NCBI GenBank assembly: GCA_041751955.1
Contig: JBGSIB010000050.1
Coordinates: forward strand, 1 to 64,000
Direction: 5' to 3'
DNA from: UBA2040 sp041751955
Lineage (GTDB): Bacteria > Bacteroidota > Bacteroidia > Flavobacteriales_D > Crocinitomicaceae
Length of the DNA stretch: 64,000 nucleotides
Shown here one piece after another: positions 19,033 through 27,636 of this stretch. Numbering within the stretch: position 1 is the stretch's first letter; each line of letters opens with the position of its first letter. Position numbers and translations under genes: made by a program. The notes under the pieces are model-generated. The model worked only from the letters and a program-made list of their open reading frames with translations. It searched no databases and had not been told where the DNA came from.

Positions 19033-19454
19033 GTACTTTAAAACGAAACAAACTGATAATGTTATTGATCCTTTATTTACTGACGGTTTTAGTCATGTCA
19101 AGTGAAAACCCTAGTATGACAGCACACAACTTTATTTTCTATGGAGGACTTTTTCTAATTCCAACGGGTATTTTGCAGTTAATAAGTTTGAAAACGGATC
19201 ACGTTGAAGCAAGAATAGATCAGAAAACAACCAAATTCATGATGGGCATTTTAATTGTTCTTTTAGGTATCGTGATTCTTCAGATTGAGCAATTTGGAGA
19301 CTTGTATACGACGATTTTAATTGGAGCGTCTGTAATGATGGTCGTATGGCAATTCCTTCACAACAGAAAAGGAAGCGGACATGGAGAAAATGGTATGATG
19401 GGGCATCGTGTTCATCAAATGGGTGAAAAAACTGTTGGTTTTATTAGTTGGTAA
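19029..19454 (+). CDS. Membrane protein of unknown function (operon gene 4)
   Basis: A 141-residue protein with about four hydrophobic segments and a Gly/His/Met-rich C-terminal tail (SGHGENGMMGHRVHQMG). The arrangement FYGGLFLIPTGILQLISL resembles the LFPIGVTQFLGSI region of gene 3, so the two may be distantly related. Its start overlaps the end of gene 3. The His/Met-rich tail could bind metal, but that is speculation. Confidence 0.7.
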   Translation: MSTLKRNKLIMLLILYLLTVLVMSSENPSMTAHNFIFYGGLFLIPTGILQLISLKTDHVEARIDQKTTKFMMGILIVLLGIVILQIEQFGDLYTTILIGASVMMVVWQFLHNRKGSGHGENGMMGHRVHQMGEKTVGFISW

Positions 19455-19737
19455 ACCGAAAAGCTTGAGAAGCATCGATCATTCAATGTGCGAATTCGCT
19501 AAATGACGTATTGTAAATCTTTTTGAATCAATACTTTATCAATATAATTGGGAGAGAATGTTTAACGCTAGAGTAATTAGCATTTACAAGAGGATAAACC
19601 GAATAATCTGAGAAGCATCGATCATTCAATGTGCGAATTCGCTAAATGACGTATTGTAAATTTCTATGAATCAACACTTTATTCATATACTGACAAGATG
19701 TTAATTTAAACTAAAGCGAATAGCATTTACTATTTGG
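19450..19737. repeat. Tandem direct repeat, ~143-bp unit, two full copies plus a partial third
   Basis: Copy 1 starts near 19450 (GGTAAACCGAAAAGCTTGAG) and copy 2 near 19593; GAGAAGCATCGATCATTCAA occurs at 19467 and 19610, a shift of 143 bases. Each unit ends TAGCATTTAC and the next begins G[A/G]TAAACCG. The third start (near 19736) is the 3' end of the following leftward gene (its codons for RFTK-stop). The repeats therefore appear to be decayed duplicates of that gene's end plus flanking DNA. Confidence 0.75.
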
Positions 19738-20329
19738 TAAACCGCATAGCTCGAAATGCCTCAAGTGAATAATCCTCCAATTTTTCGCGGTCATTGCCTA
19801 AGAAAGTGATGTAAACATCAGCGACAAAATTGCGGTGAATGACCATGGCAATAGCGTATTTGTAACCCAAGTTGGTTTCACTAGCGAGAGGAAGGAAGCA
19901 GATGCCACCACCATCGCCAACAAACTCTACATTGAAAGCCTCTTCAGAAAACTCTCGAAGCTCTGGGGAGGTTTCTTGTTTTTCGGCTAGTTGCGAGATT
20001 CGACTTCGAATTACAGTTTTCCAAAGAAAATTAGGGTGAATCAATTTCAAAGTTGGGTTCTTCAAATTCTTTTTGTAGGCTTTCAATTCCTTTTTCAAAG
20101 GTGCAATTTCATAGCGAATTTCAAAGTCTTCACCGCCTTTTGTAATGGTATACTCATTTGGTAAATTCGGATTTTGAAGCACTGGAGCATTCACGTATCC
20201 TGCTGGAATAAAAAATTCAAGATTGTATTTTCGCAGTTTTCTTTTGAATTGACCTTTGGGCTGAGCCAAACAGATTGTGCTGAAAGAAAAAAATAATAGA
20301 CTGAAAAGCGACACTTGAATGAATCTCAT
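19730..20329 (-). CDS. Secreted protein of unknown function
   Basis: A 199-residue protein with a signal peptide (FSLLFFSFSTICLAQP). The mature part starts with a basic stretch (KGQFKRKLRKYN) and continues LEFFIPAGYVNAPVLQNPNLPNEY; it ends LEAFRAMRFTK. No domain is recognised. It is a single gene whose 3' end is part of the 143-bp tandem repeat just downstream, so this end of the gene has been duplicated and has decayed. Confidence 0.7.
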   Translation of the reverse strand: MRFIQVSLFSLLFFSFSTICLAQPKGQFKRKLRKYNLEFFIPAGYVNAPVLQNPNLPNEYTITKGGEDFEIRYEIAPLKKELKAYKKNLKNPTLKLIHPNFLWKTVIRSRISQLAEKQETSPELREFSEEAFNVEFVGDGGGICFLPLASETNLGYKYAIAMVIHRNFVADVYITFLGNDREKLEDYSLEAFRAMRFTK

Positions 20330-20383
20330 ATTTTTTAACTTAGAATAGACAAGGATAAGAATTTACTTTTATCTAATTCAAGA

Positions 20384-21790
20384 TTAGTTCTCCAAAGTAT
20401 GATTCAAGAAAGATTTGGCAAAGGAGATGAAAGTTTCGATATCGGCTTTGTTGGTTGATATTCCAACAGAAATGCGAGTTGCACCTCTTAAACGTCCCAT
20501 GAAATCTAATTTATTTCCAAATTCACCATCTTCGTGAACTGTGAAATATTTCGTTAATTCATCTGAAGATATTTCGCATTTCATTTCGTCTATGCCTGGA
20601 TTGCAAAAGCAACCCGAACGAACAGAAATCCCTAAACTATTCGCCTTGCGCTCTATTTTTTCAATTTGGAAAGGATTGCCGCTTTGATCCATAAAATTCA
20701 TCATGATTGTACCACCCACTTTTGCACGGTTTTTTGGTCCGTGTATTTGAATTAGGGGTTTACCATTGGAATGTTTTAATTCTCTCAATTCTTTGCAAAG
20801 CACCTCACTCAATGCAGAAATTCTATCTGTAATGCGGTGCATACCTATGTTGCTGAGATAATCCAGGCCAATTTTTACCGCCGGAATATCCAAGTAATTG
20901 ATGGTTCCATCTTCAAAACGTTCGTGGTCGCCAATTAACCAATGCTTGTTGTCATTTACCCCAACCATTTCTACGGTTCCTCCAGCAAACCATGGTTTTT
21001 GGAGGGTTTCAAATTTTGATTTTTTGATCAACAAACAACCTATACCCGTTGGGTAACCAAACATTTTATAAAAGGACATGGAAACAAAATCGGGTTTGAT
21101 TTTGCTCAAATTCAATTCGCTTGTCGGAACGAAAGCTGCGGCGTCCAAAAGAACATCCCAACCTTGATCTTGTGCTTTTTGTACCCACGAAAGATCGTGT
21201 TTCACGCCGGTCACATTTGACTGTGCAGGAAAAGCAAAAAGTTTTTGATTTATGGTTGATTTGGAAGCCAATTGCTCTGTCATTTTCTTTTCGTCTATGG
21301 TGAAATCTTCAGCGTTTAACTGTCCGTAATCAAAAGCACCACCTTTCTTTTTGCAGTATTCACGTATGCCATTGACCGAATTGTGGTTGTCTGTTAAAAG
21401 CAAATAACCCGAATTTTCATTGAATGGATAACTTTCGCCTACGATGCGCAATGCACCTGAAGCGTTGGGTGTGAATACGCAAAAATAATCGTCTTCTGCA
21501 TTGAAAAAGCGAAGAACAGTTCGTCGCGCTTCTTTTACCAACAGAGTTGCGGCTAATGAAGTGGGATTGGTCGAATGCGGATTGCCGAACACATTTTCTT
21601 TCAACATTTTGTGGTGCTTGTCCAACTGCGATTGAGCATACAAATTCCCCCCAGTAAAGTCGAGATAAACCTGACCTTTTTCATCCAAACGGCTGTATTC
21701 TTTTTGGCGCAATTCCTGAAAAAAGGACTCGAAAGGAATGGTGTCTACGCCTGAAACAACGACTTTGGACTTAGAAAAGGGAAACTTCAT
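20384..21790 (-). CDS. Aminotransferase class V, molybdenum-cofactor-sulfurase-like
   Basis: A 468-residue PLP enzyme of the NifS-like class V group. YLDFTGGNLYAQSQLDKH and ENVFGNPHSTNPTS match the N-terminal domain of Moco sulfurases better than housekeeping cysteine desulfurases. The PLP lysine lies in SMSFYKMFGYPTGIGCL. A C-terminal cysteine segment SVRSGCFCNPG resembles the catalytic Cys loop. The MOSC domain of eukaryotic Moco sulfurases is missing, and no molybdenum genes lie nearby. It probably mobilises sulfur from cysteine or a related substrate; the acceptor is unknown. Confidence 0.85.
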   Translation of the reverse strand: MKFPFSKSKVVVSGVDTIPFESFFQELRQKEYSRLDEKGQVYLDFTGGNLYAQSQLDKHHKMLKENVFGNPHSTNPTSLAATLLVKEARRTVLRFFNAEDDYFCVFTPNASGALRIVGESYPFNENSGYLLLTDNHNSVNGIREYCKKKGGAFDYGQLNAEDFTIDEKKMTEQLASKSTINQKLFAFPAQSNVTGVKHDLSWVQKAQDQGWDVLLDAAAFVPTSELNLSKIKPDFVSMSFYKMFGYPTGIGCLLIKKSKFETLQKPWFAGGTVEMVGVNDNKHWLIGDHERFEDGTINYLDIPAVKIGLDYLSNIGMHRITDRISALSEVLCKELRELKHSNGKPLIQIHGPKNRAKVGGTIMMNFMDQSGNPFQIEKIERKANSLGISVRSGCFCNPGIDEMKCEISSDELTKYFTVHEDGEFGNKLDFMGRLRGATRISVGISTNKADIETFISFAKSFLNHTLEN

Positions 21791-22103
21791 GTTTTGCTAA
21801 TTTTTTCAAGATTTAAAGGTAGGGGATTTTTTGGACTTTAGGATATAGGTACTTTAAGACATGTATATATCAACATCATAAATTATTGAAAACACCTCAG
21901 CTTGATAATCCAAATCTACCTAAAGAGTCCTAAAATCCTAAAATCATAATGTCCTAAAGTCCAAATAGCTGCTGCCAGAACTAATTTTTAAAAATCTTTT
22001 TGCGAATAATTCCCTTCAAATATTGTGCGAAATACTAGACATTAAAAAAAGGAAAGCTCTTCAACTCTCCCTTTCATTTATTGTGTGGTATTTTTAATTC
22101 GTA
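21791..22103. other. Intergenic region with a 14-bp inverted repeat and TCCTAAA motifs
   Basis: TTTGGACTTTAGGA (21830-21843) is repeated in inverted form at 21952-21965, 108 bases apart. The right part is a run of near-repeats of TCCTAAA (21927-21959). No gene is visible. The purpose is unknown; it could be the remains of a small repeat element. Confidence 0.6.
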
Positions 22104-22571
22104 TTATTTCTTTCCACTGAACATGCTTAGGATTTTCGATAAGAATCCGCCACCGCCGCCACCGCCGGATTTTCCATTGTCGTTGCCTCCAGTAACCATG
22201 GCCATCAAACTGCTTATATCAAAGCTTCCACCTTTTTTTTCACCCATCATTTTCGTCACTTGACTCAAAATCATTTCTTGGATTCCACCGGCTTTGCTTT
22301 CGTCAATACCAAGGCTAGAAGTAATTTTGGAAATCATATCTCCACCGATTTTGGATTGCATGGCATTTCCTTTGTCGTCATTGGCACCTTGTGAAAACAT
22401 GTTCAACAAACCTTCTAATCCACTTCCAGCTGATTCTTTTTGAACGTTTTCTTTGATACTATCCTTTGCAGCTGAAAAGGCTTTCTCTTTTTTCTCTTCG
22501 TCCAAACCGAATTTCTCCATCAATTCTGGACCTAATTGACCTTTTAATTGGTCTAAAATGTTGTCTAACAT
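22104..22571 (-). CDS. DUF937/YidB-like protein
   Basis: A 155-residue protein from ATG 22571: MLDNILDQLKGQLGPELMEKFGLDEEK, a helical repeat region (MISKITSSLGIDESKAGGIQEMILSQVTKMMGEKKGG) and a glycine-rich tail ending FLSKILSMFSGKK. This arrangement of two short helical repeats with a Gly-rich linker is typical of DUF937/YidB-like cytoplasmic proteins, whose function is not established. A TTG 9 codons upstream is in frame but adds only polar residues. It stands alone. Confidence 0.75.
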   Translation of the reverse strand: MLDNILDQLKGQLGPELMEKFGLDEEKKEKAFSAAKDSIKENVQKESAGSGLEGLLNMFSQGANDDKGNAMQSKIGGDMISKITSSLGIDESKAGGIQEMILSQVTKMMGEKKGGSFDISSLMAMVTGGNDNGKSGGGGGGGFLSKILSMFSGKK

Positions 22572-22631
22572 GGTATTATTATTTTTTTGAGTGGTCAATA
22601 ATACAAAAAAATAAAGAATTCAATGTGAAAT

Positions 22632-23174
22632 TTATGTTAGTTCTGTTCCGTATACGATGACGTCCATGTCCATGTAATTGCTTTCGAATAAAGGTTTCAT
22701 TCCATTTTTTTCGGCTACCCGCATAGAGGCAAAATTCTCTAGATGTATAATGGAAATAAACCTTTCGGCTAGTTGATGATCACGACCAAATTGATGCATT
22801 TGAATGGCCGCTTCGCTTGCGTAACCTTTGCCCCAAGTGCGAACCAAGTAGGAATAGCCAATTTCTTTCTCGTGTTTCCCTTCAATTTCTCGACTTAAAA
22901 TTCCCGTCATGCCGATAAGGTCGCCTGTCTCTTTTTCAATAACGCCAAGCATCCCGAAACCATCCTCTTTATATCTCTCTAATTGACGATTGATCCATTC
23001 GGTGGCGATGTCCAAATGCGTTTGATTTTTTGATTCATCGACTCCAACGAAACGAACACTAGGATTGTTATGAAAAAATTCTACCCATAGCGGAATATCT
23101 TCTAGGGTAAGCGCACGGAATTTTAATCGCTCGGTTTCTTGGTGGAAATAGGAGTCGGGTATTTGGTGGATCAT
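22632..23174 (-). CDS. GNAT family acetyltransferase (RimJ/RimL type)
   Basis: A 180-residue acetyltransferase from ATG 23174. It shows ETERLKFRALTLEDIPLWVEFF at the start, the acetyl-CoA pyrophosphate-binding loop around YLVRTWGKGYASEA, and the closing ENFASMRVAEKNGMKP, all typical of the Acetyltransf_3 group that modifies ribosomal proteins or small molecules. The open frame continues 50 codons upstream through a repeat-rich stretch of unusual composition, which is not considered coding. Confidence 0.88.
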   Translation of the reverse strand: MIHQIPDSYFHQETERLKFRALTLEDIPLWVEFFHNNPSVRFVGVDESKNQTHLDIATEWINRQLERYKEDGFGMLGVIEKETGDLIGMTGILSREIEGKHEKEIGYSYLVRTWGKGYASEAAIQMHQFGRDHQLAERFISIIHLENFASMRVAEKNGMKPLFESNYMDMDVIVYGTELT

Positions 23175-23206
23175 TTTTTGGTTTTTTTGATAAATATAGT
23201 TATTTG

Positions 23207-23301
23207 GCTTTTGGGACGCTTCGCTTTGGCCTTTAGCTGTTAGCTTTTGGGACGTCTTCGGCTTTGGCTGATGCTCTATCCAAGCCAAAGCGCAGCATCC
23301 C
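23207..23301. repeat. Small repeat cluster: an 18-mer in two direct copies and one inverted copy
   Basis: GGGACGCTTCGCTTTGGC (23213-23230), a variant GGGACGTCTTCGGCTTTGGC (23249-23268) and the inverted form GCCAAAGCGCAGCATCCC (23284-23301) sit within 90 bases. The second and third can form a hairpin (GCTTTGGCT / AGCCAAAGC). Its GC content is visibly higher than the surroundings. Confidence 0.7.
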
Positions 23302-23338
23302 AACCGCCTATCACCAGCTGCCAAAAGCGACCCACGAC

Positions 23339-23920
23339 CTAATCAAAGCGATAGTGTCCAATAATCGTATATGAAAACAAACAATCCGCTAAAACTTGTC
23401 CGCCGCCGATATTGTGTACAATCAGAAAACGTTTGTCGTCGTCTGATTTTTGATCGGAAACTAATCCGATGTGGGTAATGGCTCCACCTAAATTCCAACA
23501 AACGATGTCACCGGGTTGGTAGTCGCTTGGAATTTGACTTTTCGATAATTCAGTTCCTTTTCGGGCAAAGAAAACCATTAAATTCGGCACACGTCTGTGG
23601 TCTATGTTCGTATCTGTTTTTTTTAAACCCCAGTTTTTTGGGTAGAGTTGGAAATTCGCTTTCATGTCTTCGTGCACCTCTTTTTGTAAATCGATTCCTA
23701 GTTTTCGGTATGCGCGAATGAGGACATCGGTGCATACTCCTTTTCCTGCGGGAACATCGCCGTTCGGATAAGGAATGGAGAAGTAGCTAAGATCGTAAAC
23801 AACATTGTCTTCGGTCAATTCAATTGCGGCTTTCGCTAATTTTTTTTGAAAATCGGTTTGCGCTGAAAGTTGAAACTGAAAGAATAGAAAGCAGATGAAA
23901 ATGAAAAAGGATTTTGACAT
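23339..23920 (-). CDS. DUF1287 domain-containing secreted protein
   Basis: A 193-residue exported protein with a signal peptide ending near QLSAQ. The body matches DUF1287, an NlpC/P60-like fold: YDLSYFSIPYPNGDVP, then GKGVCTDVLIRAYRKLGIDLQ with a probable catalytic Cys, HRRVPNLMVFF, PGDIVCWNLGGAITHIGLV with a candidate His, and VHNIGGG. Members are thought to be periplasmic hydrolases, but the substrate is unknown. Confidence 0.85.
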   Translation of the reverse strand: MSKSFFIFICFLFFQFQLSAQTDFQKKLAKAAIELTEDNVVYDLSYFSIPYPNGDVPAGKGVCTDVLIRAYRKLGIDLQKEVHEDMKANFQLYPKNWGLKKTDTNIDHRRVPNLMVFFARKGTELSKSQIPSDYQPGDIVCWNLGGAITHIGLVSDQKSDDDKRFLIVHNIGGGQVLADCLFSYTIIGHYRFD

Positions 23921-23978
23921 GACGATTGAAATTTAGAATCTCCGACTTGCGGTACAATAAACTTTCGTTTTCGTTCAC

Positions 23979-24008
23979 AAAAAAGTCCAGACAAGAAATG
24001 CCTGGACT
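23979..24008 (-). terminator. Rho-independent terminator for the CsgG-like gene
   Basis: On the minus strand a 7-bp stem (AGTCCAG / CTGGACT) with an 11-base loop is followed by six T. It lies about 55 bases after the stop of the leftward gene ending at 24064. Confidence 0.75.
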
Positions 24009-24063
24009 CCCGATGTATCCTAGATTTACTTTTAGTTGTAAATCATTGGATGTAGATAGTAGT

Positions 24064-25269
24064 TTATCGGTTAATGGGCATTTTGCTTTTTTGTATGTTG
24101 AATCCTACGTTCAATCCAACCATTCCTCCGCCTTTTTGTGAGGAATAGAATGCATTGACTGGAATATTCAATGCTCCTGCATGGAATGTTCGACCAAATC
24201 CAAAGACAAAAGACGTATTCAATTTAAAATCTCCTCGGCTATCCCCATGTTGATTGAAACTATATTTTGAGTTAATGTCACTGGGCGCGGGTCTTTGATA
24301 AAACCCGTCTACTTGATAGTTGGGGTCAGTTTGGTAAACTCTATCTGCATAAGCTCTCCAATCACTTTCTGAAAAATATCCACCTTCTTGACGGAATGTT
24401 TTGTCCGTATCAAAGAATCCTTGTGATGTTTTTTTCAAACCAATACCTGGACCGAAGGCAAATTCCCATCCGGCATTTCCAAAACGGAAACCATTCATGA
24501 TGGTTACAGTTGGAATGAATTGTCCTTGTTCAATTCCAGAAACATTCATGATACATTCTACCAATGCAGAGAAGTTATCCGTACCAACATATTGTTTTTC
24601 ATATTGATATCCGATCATACTAACGAATGGCTGAATGCCCAATCCTCCTTGGTTTTCTGGACGAACTGCAAATTCATTTATCGATCCGAACAAGTAGGCA
24701 GCTCCAACTCTTGGTCCTGAGTTGTTAATTTGACCAACATTTGTTGAGGTAATCGGTTCGTTTTTGTATTCCAATCGACTGATAACTTCTTTTTCCATAG
24801 GAACGGTATTGAGTTCTTTTAACACGATTTCTATCATGCGTTGCAATTCAAATTCTTGGTCATCAAACTCTTGCACCACAGATTTGAATATCGTTTTGTT
24901 TTTCACGTCAATCATTTTCATGCGTACAACGATACGATTAGAAAGAGCATCGAAACTTCCGAATAGTATGTAATCGGTTCCCAGTTCATTTCCCATTCTG
25001 ATTAAACATGCTTGTCCGTAACAACCCGTTTTAAATTCTTCTTTGGATTGAATGATTTCGTTCATATCGAATTCATCGTAGACATTGAACAAATTCAATT
25101 TGATTAATTCGAGCCGCATCATTTTGGAAACGCTTTCGGCATTAGAAGCCAAGTTATTCACGTAAGGTGATGCAACGGCTACACTTTTTCTTGTGTTTGT
25201 TTCGGTTTGAGCAAAGTTTTTAACTGAAAAACTTACTAAAAGAGTTGAAATTACTATCCAATTTTTCAT
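24064..25269 (-). CDS. Exported protein with CsgG/TolB-like N-terminal domain and C-terminal barrel-like region
   Basis: A 401-residue protein with a signal peptide (LVSFSVKNFAQ). Residues ~25-160 resemble the nucleotide-binding-like fold of CsgG/LpoB-type proteins: KMMRLELIKLNLFNVYDEFD, then GCYGQACLIRMGNELGTDYI and GSFDALSNRIVVRMKMIDVK. The remaining ~240 residues are Gly/aromatic-rich with VSMIGYQYEKQYVG and VFGFGRTFHAGALNIP, suggesting an outer membrane beta-barrel. This combination occurs in Bacteroidota proteins of unknown function. It is a single gene with a terminator downstream. Confidence 0.72.
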   Translation of the reverse strand: MKNWIVISTLLVSFSVKNFAQTETNTRKSVAVASPYVNNLASNAESVSKMMRLELIKLNLFNVYDEFDMNEIIQSKEEFKTGCYGQACLIRMGNELGTDYILFGSFDALSNRIVVRMKMIDVKNKTIFKSVVQEFDDQEFELQRMIEIVLKELNTVPMEKEVISRLEYKNEPITSTNVGQINNSGPRVGAAYLFGSINEFAVRPENQGGLGIQPFVSMIGYQYEKQYVGTDNFSALVECIMNVSGIEQGQFIPTVTIMNGFRFGNAGWEFAFGPGIGLKKTSQGFFDTDKTFRQEGGYFSESDWRAYADRVYQTDPNYQVDGFYQRPAPSDINSKYSFNQHGDSRGDFKLNTSFVFGFGRTFHAGALNIPVNAFYSSQKGGGMVGLNVGFNIQKSKMPINR

Positions 25270-25458
25270 CTTGTTTGTTTTTTGATTCGAACAAATATTT
25301 CGGAAAAATCAAGGGATGTTTCAATTGAATTGACGAAGAAGGAAAACTGAATTTGTGGAGGATGAATAAAAGAGGAGTTTTTAGAATGGATGAGTTTGAT
25401 ATTTTGCGAATAATGTATATTTCAAATTTTTCACTTGTGATAATCGCAAATAAAACAC

Positions 25459-25480
25459 AATAAAAATTTAAATTTTTATT
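25459..25480. promoter_or_regulatory. 22-bp perfect AT-only palindrome
   Basis: AATAAAAATTT followed by AAATTTTTATT reads identically on both strands. It lies 20 bases beyond the stop of the HTH gene and ~190 bases upstream of the CsgG-like gene. It could be a weak bidirectional terminator or a regulator-binding site. Confidence 0.4.
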
Positions 25481-25499
25481 TAGCTTGGGGAATTTTTTG

Positions 25500-26510
25500 C
25501 TAAATGGACAAGTCTGCCTCTATCTTTTTCCGAAAAGCATTAATCGTTCTATCGAAATCGTAAAAGAAATTATTGCGTTCACGTTCATTGACTTGAGAAA
25601 TCAAACTGGAATTAGCCAATTGTTTTTCGAGAATGTTTTTGGTATCACTCACGTAGGCCTCATTCGTTGTTTCCAAATAATTCATGATGTTGTGCGTGAT
25701 GTAAATTCCACTGGTCTCGCGACTCTTATAGTAAAAAGTAGCGTCAGAGTTGATGGTTTCATTCAAATACATTTCGAAACTATTCCCTGATGCAGGCGCT
25801 TCGGTGCCGTACATGAATTTTTTTCCAACATTCGCCTGGTTTTTCAAATGCCCAGAAAGCATCAAGATACGGTCGTGCAGGAAAAGTGCATATTCTGGAT
25901 CTTCAAACAAATGCGCTTTGTAATAGTAATGGATTTGTCTCAAGTACCCGCGCATGTACTCTGGGTCATATATTTCTTTAGAAGGAATGGAATTATAGAT
26001 CTGTAAAATTTCTTTTCCAAGAGAAAAGGCAGTTTCACTTGTCCTCTCATGCTTAAAAGCTAAATCCTTGTAATCATCTATTTGCAAATGCGTTTTGGCC
26101 CAAAAATATAGTTTGAAACGCACCAATTGGGGGAAATTCAACAACTGGAAAAGGGACATATTGTTGACAGAAAGAATCATTTCTGCCGAATCCAAAGATT
26201 TAAGTCGTTTGAAGGCGACAAGGATTCCTTCTAAATAGGATTCCAAACTAAAATCGAAAGTATTCAAAGGTGGATAGGAGAAAATCACTTTTCCGTCGCC
26301 CATTTCGCACAATGCATCAAATGAAACATTATAATGCATACAAAGTTTTTTGATTTCGTTGATGGTCAGTGCAGTTTCGCCACGGTATCTGCGATAAACG
26401 GCATCAGGACTAATGTGCAGTACGTCTGAGAGCGCATTTCCTAAGGCGTCTTCTCCAGCTATTTTTTGTTTGATAATCTGAAAAAGAGAATCTTGAATGT
26501 CGGGTTTCAT
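25500..26510 (-). CDS. HTH-domain regulator-like protein with large C-terminal domain
   Basis: A 336-residue protein. The N-terminal ~70 residues look like a helix-turn-helix domain: ALGNALSDVLHISPDAVYRR followed by YRGETALTINEIKKLCMHYNV. The long alpha-helical C-terminal part (about 80-336) matches no domain I recognise. It starts 4 bases after the M48 peptidase gene, which overlaps DUF898, so the three are cotranscribed. It may regulate this operon or sense envelope state; this is inference. Confidence 0.72.
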   Translation of the reverse strand: MKPDIQDSLFQIIKQKIAGEDALGNALSDVLHISPDAVYRRYRGETALTINEIKKLCMHYNVSFDALCEMGDGKVIFSYPPLNTFDFSLESYLEGILVAFKRLKSLDSAEMILSVNNMSLFQLLNFPQLVRFKLYFWAKTHLQIDDYKDLAFKHERTSETAFSLGKEILQIYNSIPSKEIYDPEYMRGYLRQIHYYYKAHLFEDPEYALFLHDRILMLSGHLKNQANVGKKFMYGTEAPASGNSFEMYLNETINSDATFYYKSRETSGIYITHNIMNYLETTNEAYVSDTKNILEKQLANSSLISQVNERERNNFFYDFDRTINAFRKKIEADLSI

Positions 26511-26514
26511 AGGT

Positions 26515-27636
26515 TTAATTGTTTTCCAAAATTTCTCTTAAATCTTCTAGATTTTCACTGTGGTCGTCAGTGGTGTCTTCGTCATGCATGATTATTTCAT
26601 CAAACAAATCTCTCATTTCTTTATTATTTTTTCCGAGAAAAGGGTTCTTTTTTGCAGCCCGAATTCGATCTTTAGACAATGGGTGGGTATTTAGAAATTC
26701 GGGTGGCTCCATTCCTCGAGTTTCTTGGGATAATTTTTCAAATAAGAGCTGGAAACCTATACTATTGACTTGATTCTTTTTCATCAATTTCATGCCTTCG
26801 GTATCGGCCTCTGTTTCTAGTTTTCGGGAATAGGATAGTCCTTTGAGTTGATCTGCATTCGATATCAGAATGTCTGTGAATCGACTGACATCCCCTAAAA
26901 TAGCGGATAAAAAAAGTTTTCCAGACAATTCCCTCAACAATGCGCGCATGGAATGCCGTTGATTGACATGCGAAACTTCATGTGTAAGCAAAGCGGCGAG
27001 TTCTTCGTATCGTTCCATTTTGTCCAAAATTCCGGTGTAAACAACTACGTGTCCGGACGGCAAAGCAAAGGCATTCACTTCCCACGAATTCACAACTGTG
27101 ATGCGAATTTTCTTTTGATTATCCAGTTTCAAGCGATTTGCAAATTTTTGGACCAATCGCGTTTTGTCCGCATGAACATCGGCATAACGCATGTATTCGT
27201 AATAGTACGTTTCGCCAATTTGGTCATCGAAACTCGGTGGAATAAGATAAACGGCTTTTTCGGATGCAAAAGGAATGGCATATTGACTCATGAAGAAAAT
27301 AATCCCCAAGGTAACGAGTGCCAAACCGATGTGAGCGGCAAAACCGGCGCGAATCATTCTTGTGTAAAATGATGCTTGGGCAATCCCATCAAACCTTTGT
27401 AAAAACGGCACGGCAAATCCAGGATCTTTTACCTCAAAATTGGAATAGTCTTGACCATTGAACAAGATTAATGTGGCTCCACGCTTTTCAAAATGATAGG
27501 TGTAAGGTGCCCATTTTTTTATTTCTCCGTTTTGGTCAAAAGTCAATTCGCCTGTTTCAATGTCGAAAAAAAGAACGACTTCGTTTGCTTTGGCTGTGAT
27601 GCCGTCGTGATATGTTGCTTCTCCGTGATACTGCAT
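26515..27636 (-). CDS. M48 family zinc metallopeptidase, membrane-anchored
   Basis: A 373-residue protein. The first ~90 residues are a small soluble beta-rich domain, followed by one transmembrane segment (AHIGLALVTLGIIFFMSQYA) and an M48 peptidase domain. The zinc motif HEVSH is in LAALLTHEVSHVNQRHSM, preceded by NAFALPSGHVVVYTG, and the third ligand is in LETEADTEGMKLM. The family degrades misassembled envelope or lipoproteins (BepA-like). Its ATG overlaps the DUF898 stop by one base (TAATG). A role in membrane protein quality control with DUF898 is inferred. Confidence 0.9.
   Translation of the reverse strand: MQYHGEATYHDGITAKANEVVLFFDIETGELTFDQNGEIKKWAPYTYHFEKRGATLILFNGQDYSNFEVKDPGFAVPFLQRFDGIAQASFYTRMIRAGFAAHIGLALVTLGIIFFMSQYAIPFASEKAVYLIPPSFDDQIGETYYYEYMRYADVHADKTRLVQKFANRLKLDNQKKIRITVVNSWEVNAFALPSGHVVVYTGILDKMERYEELAALLTHEVSHVNQRHSMRALLRELSGKLFLSAILGDVSRFTDILISNADQLKGLSYSRKLETEADTEGMKLMKKNQVNSIGFQLLFEKLSQETRGMEPPEFLNTHPLSKDRIRAAKKNPFLGKNNKEMRDLFDEIIMHDEDTTDDHSENLEDLREILENN

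Noticed and set aside
21927..21965. TCCTAAA repeats as a CRISPR-like array
   Set aside because: Units are 7-9 bases without regular spacers and no cas genes are present.
22632..23324. N-terminal 50-residue extension of the GNAT protein
   Set aside because: Encoded by the hairpin repeat cluster; the acetyltransferase fold starts at ATG 23174.
26953..27372. 139-codon plus-strand frame inside the M48 gene
   Set aside because: Antisense shadow of a conserved metallopeptidase region.
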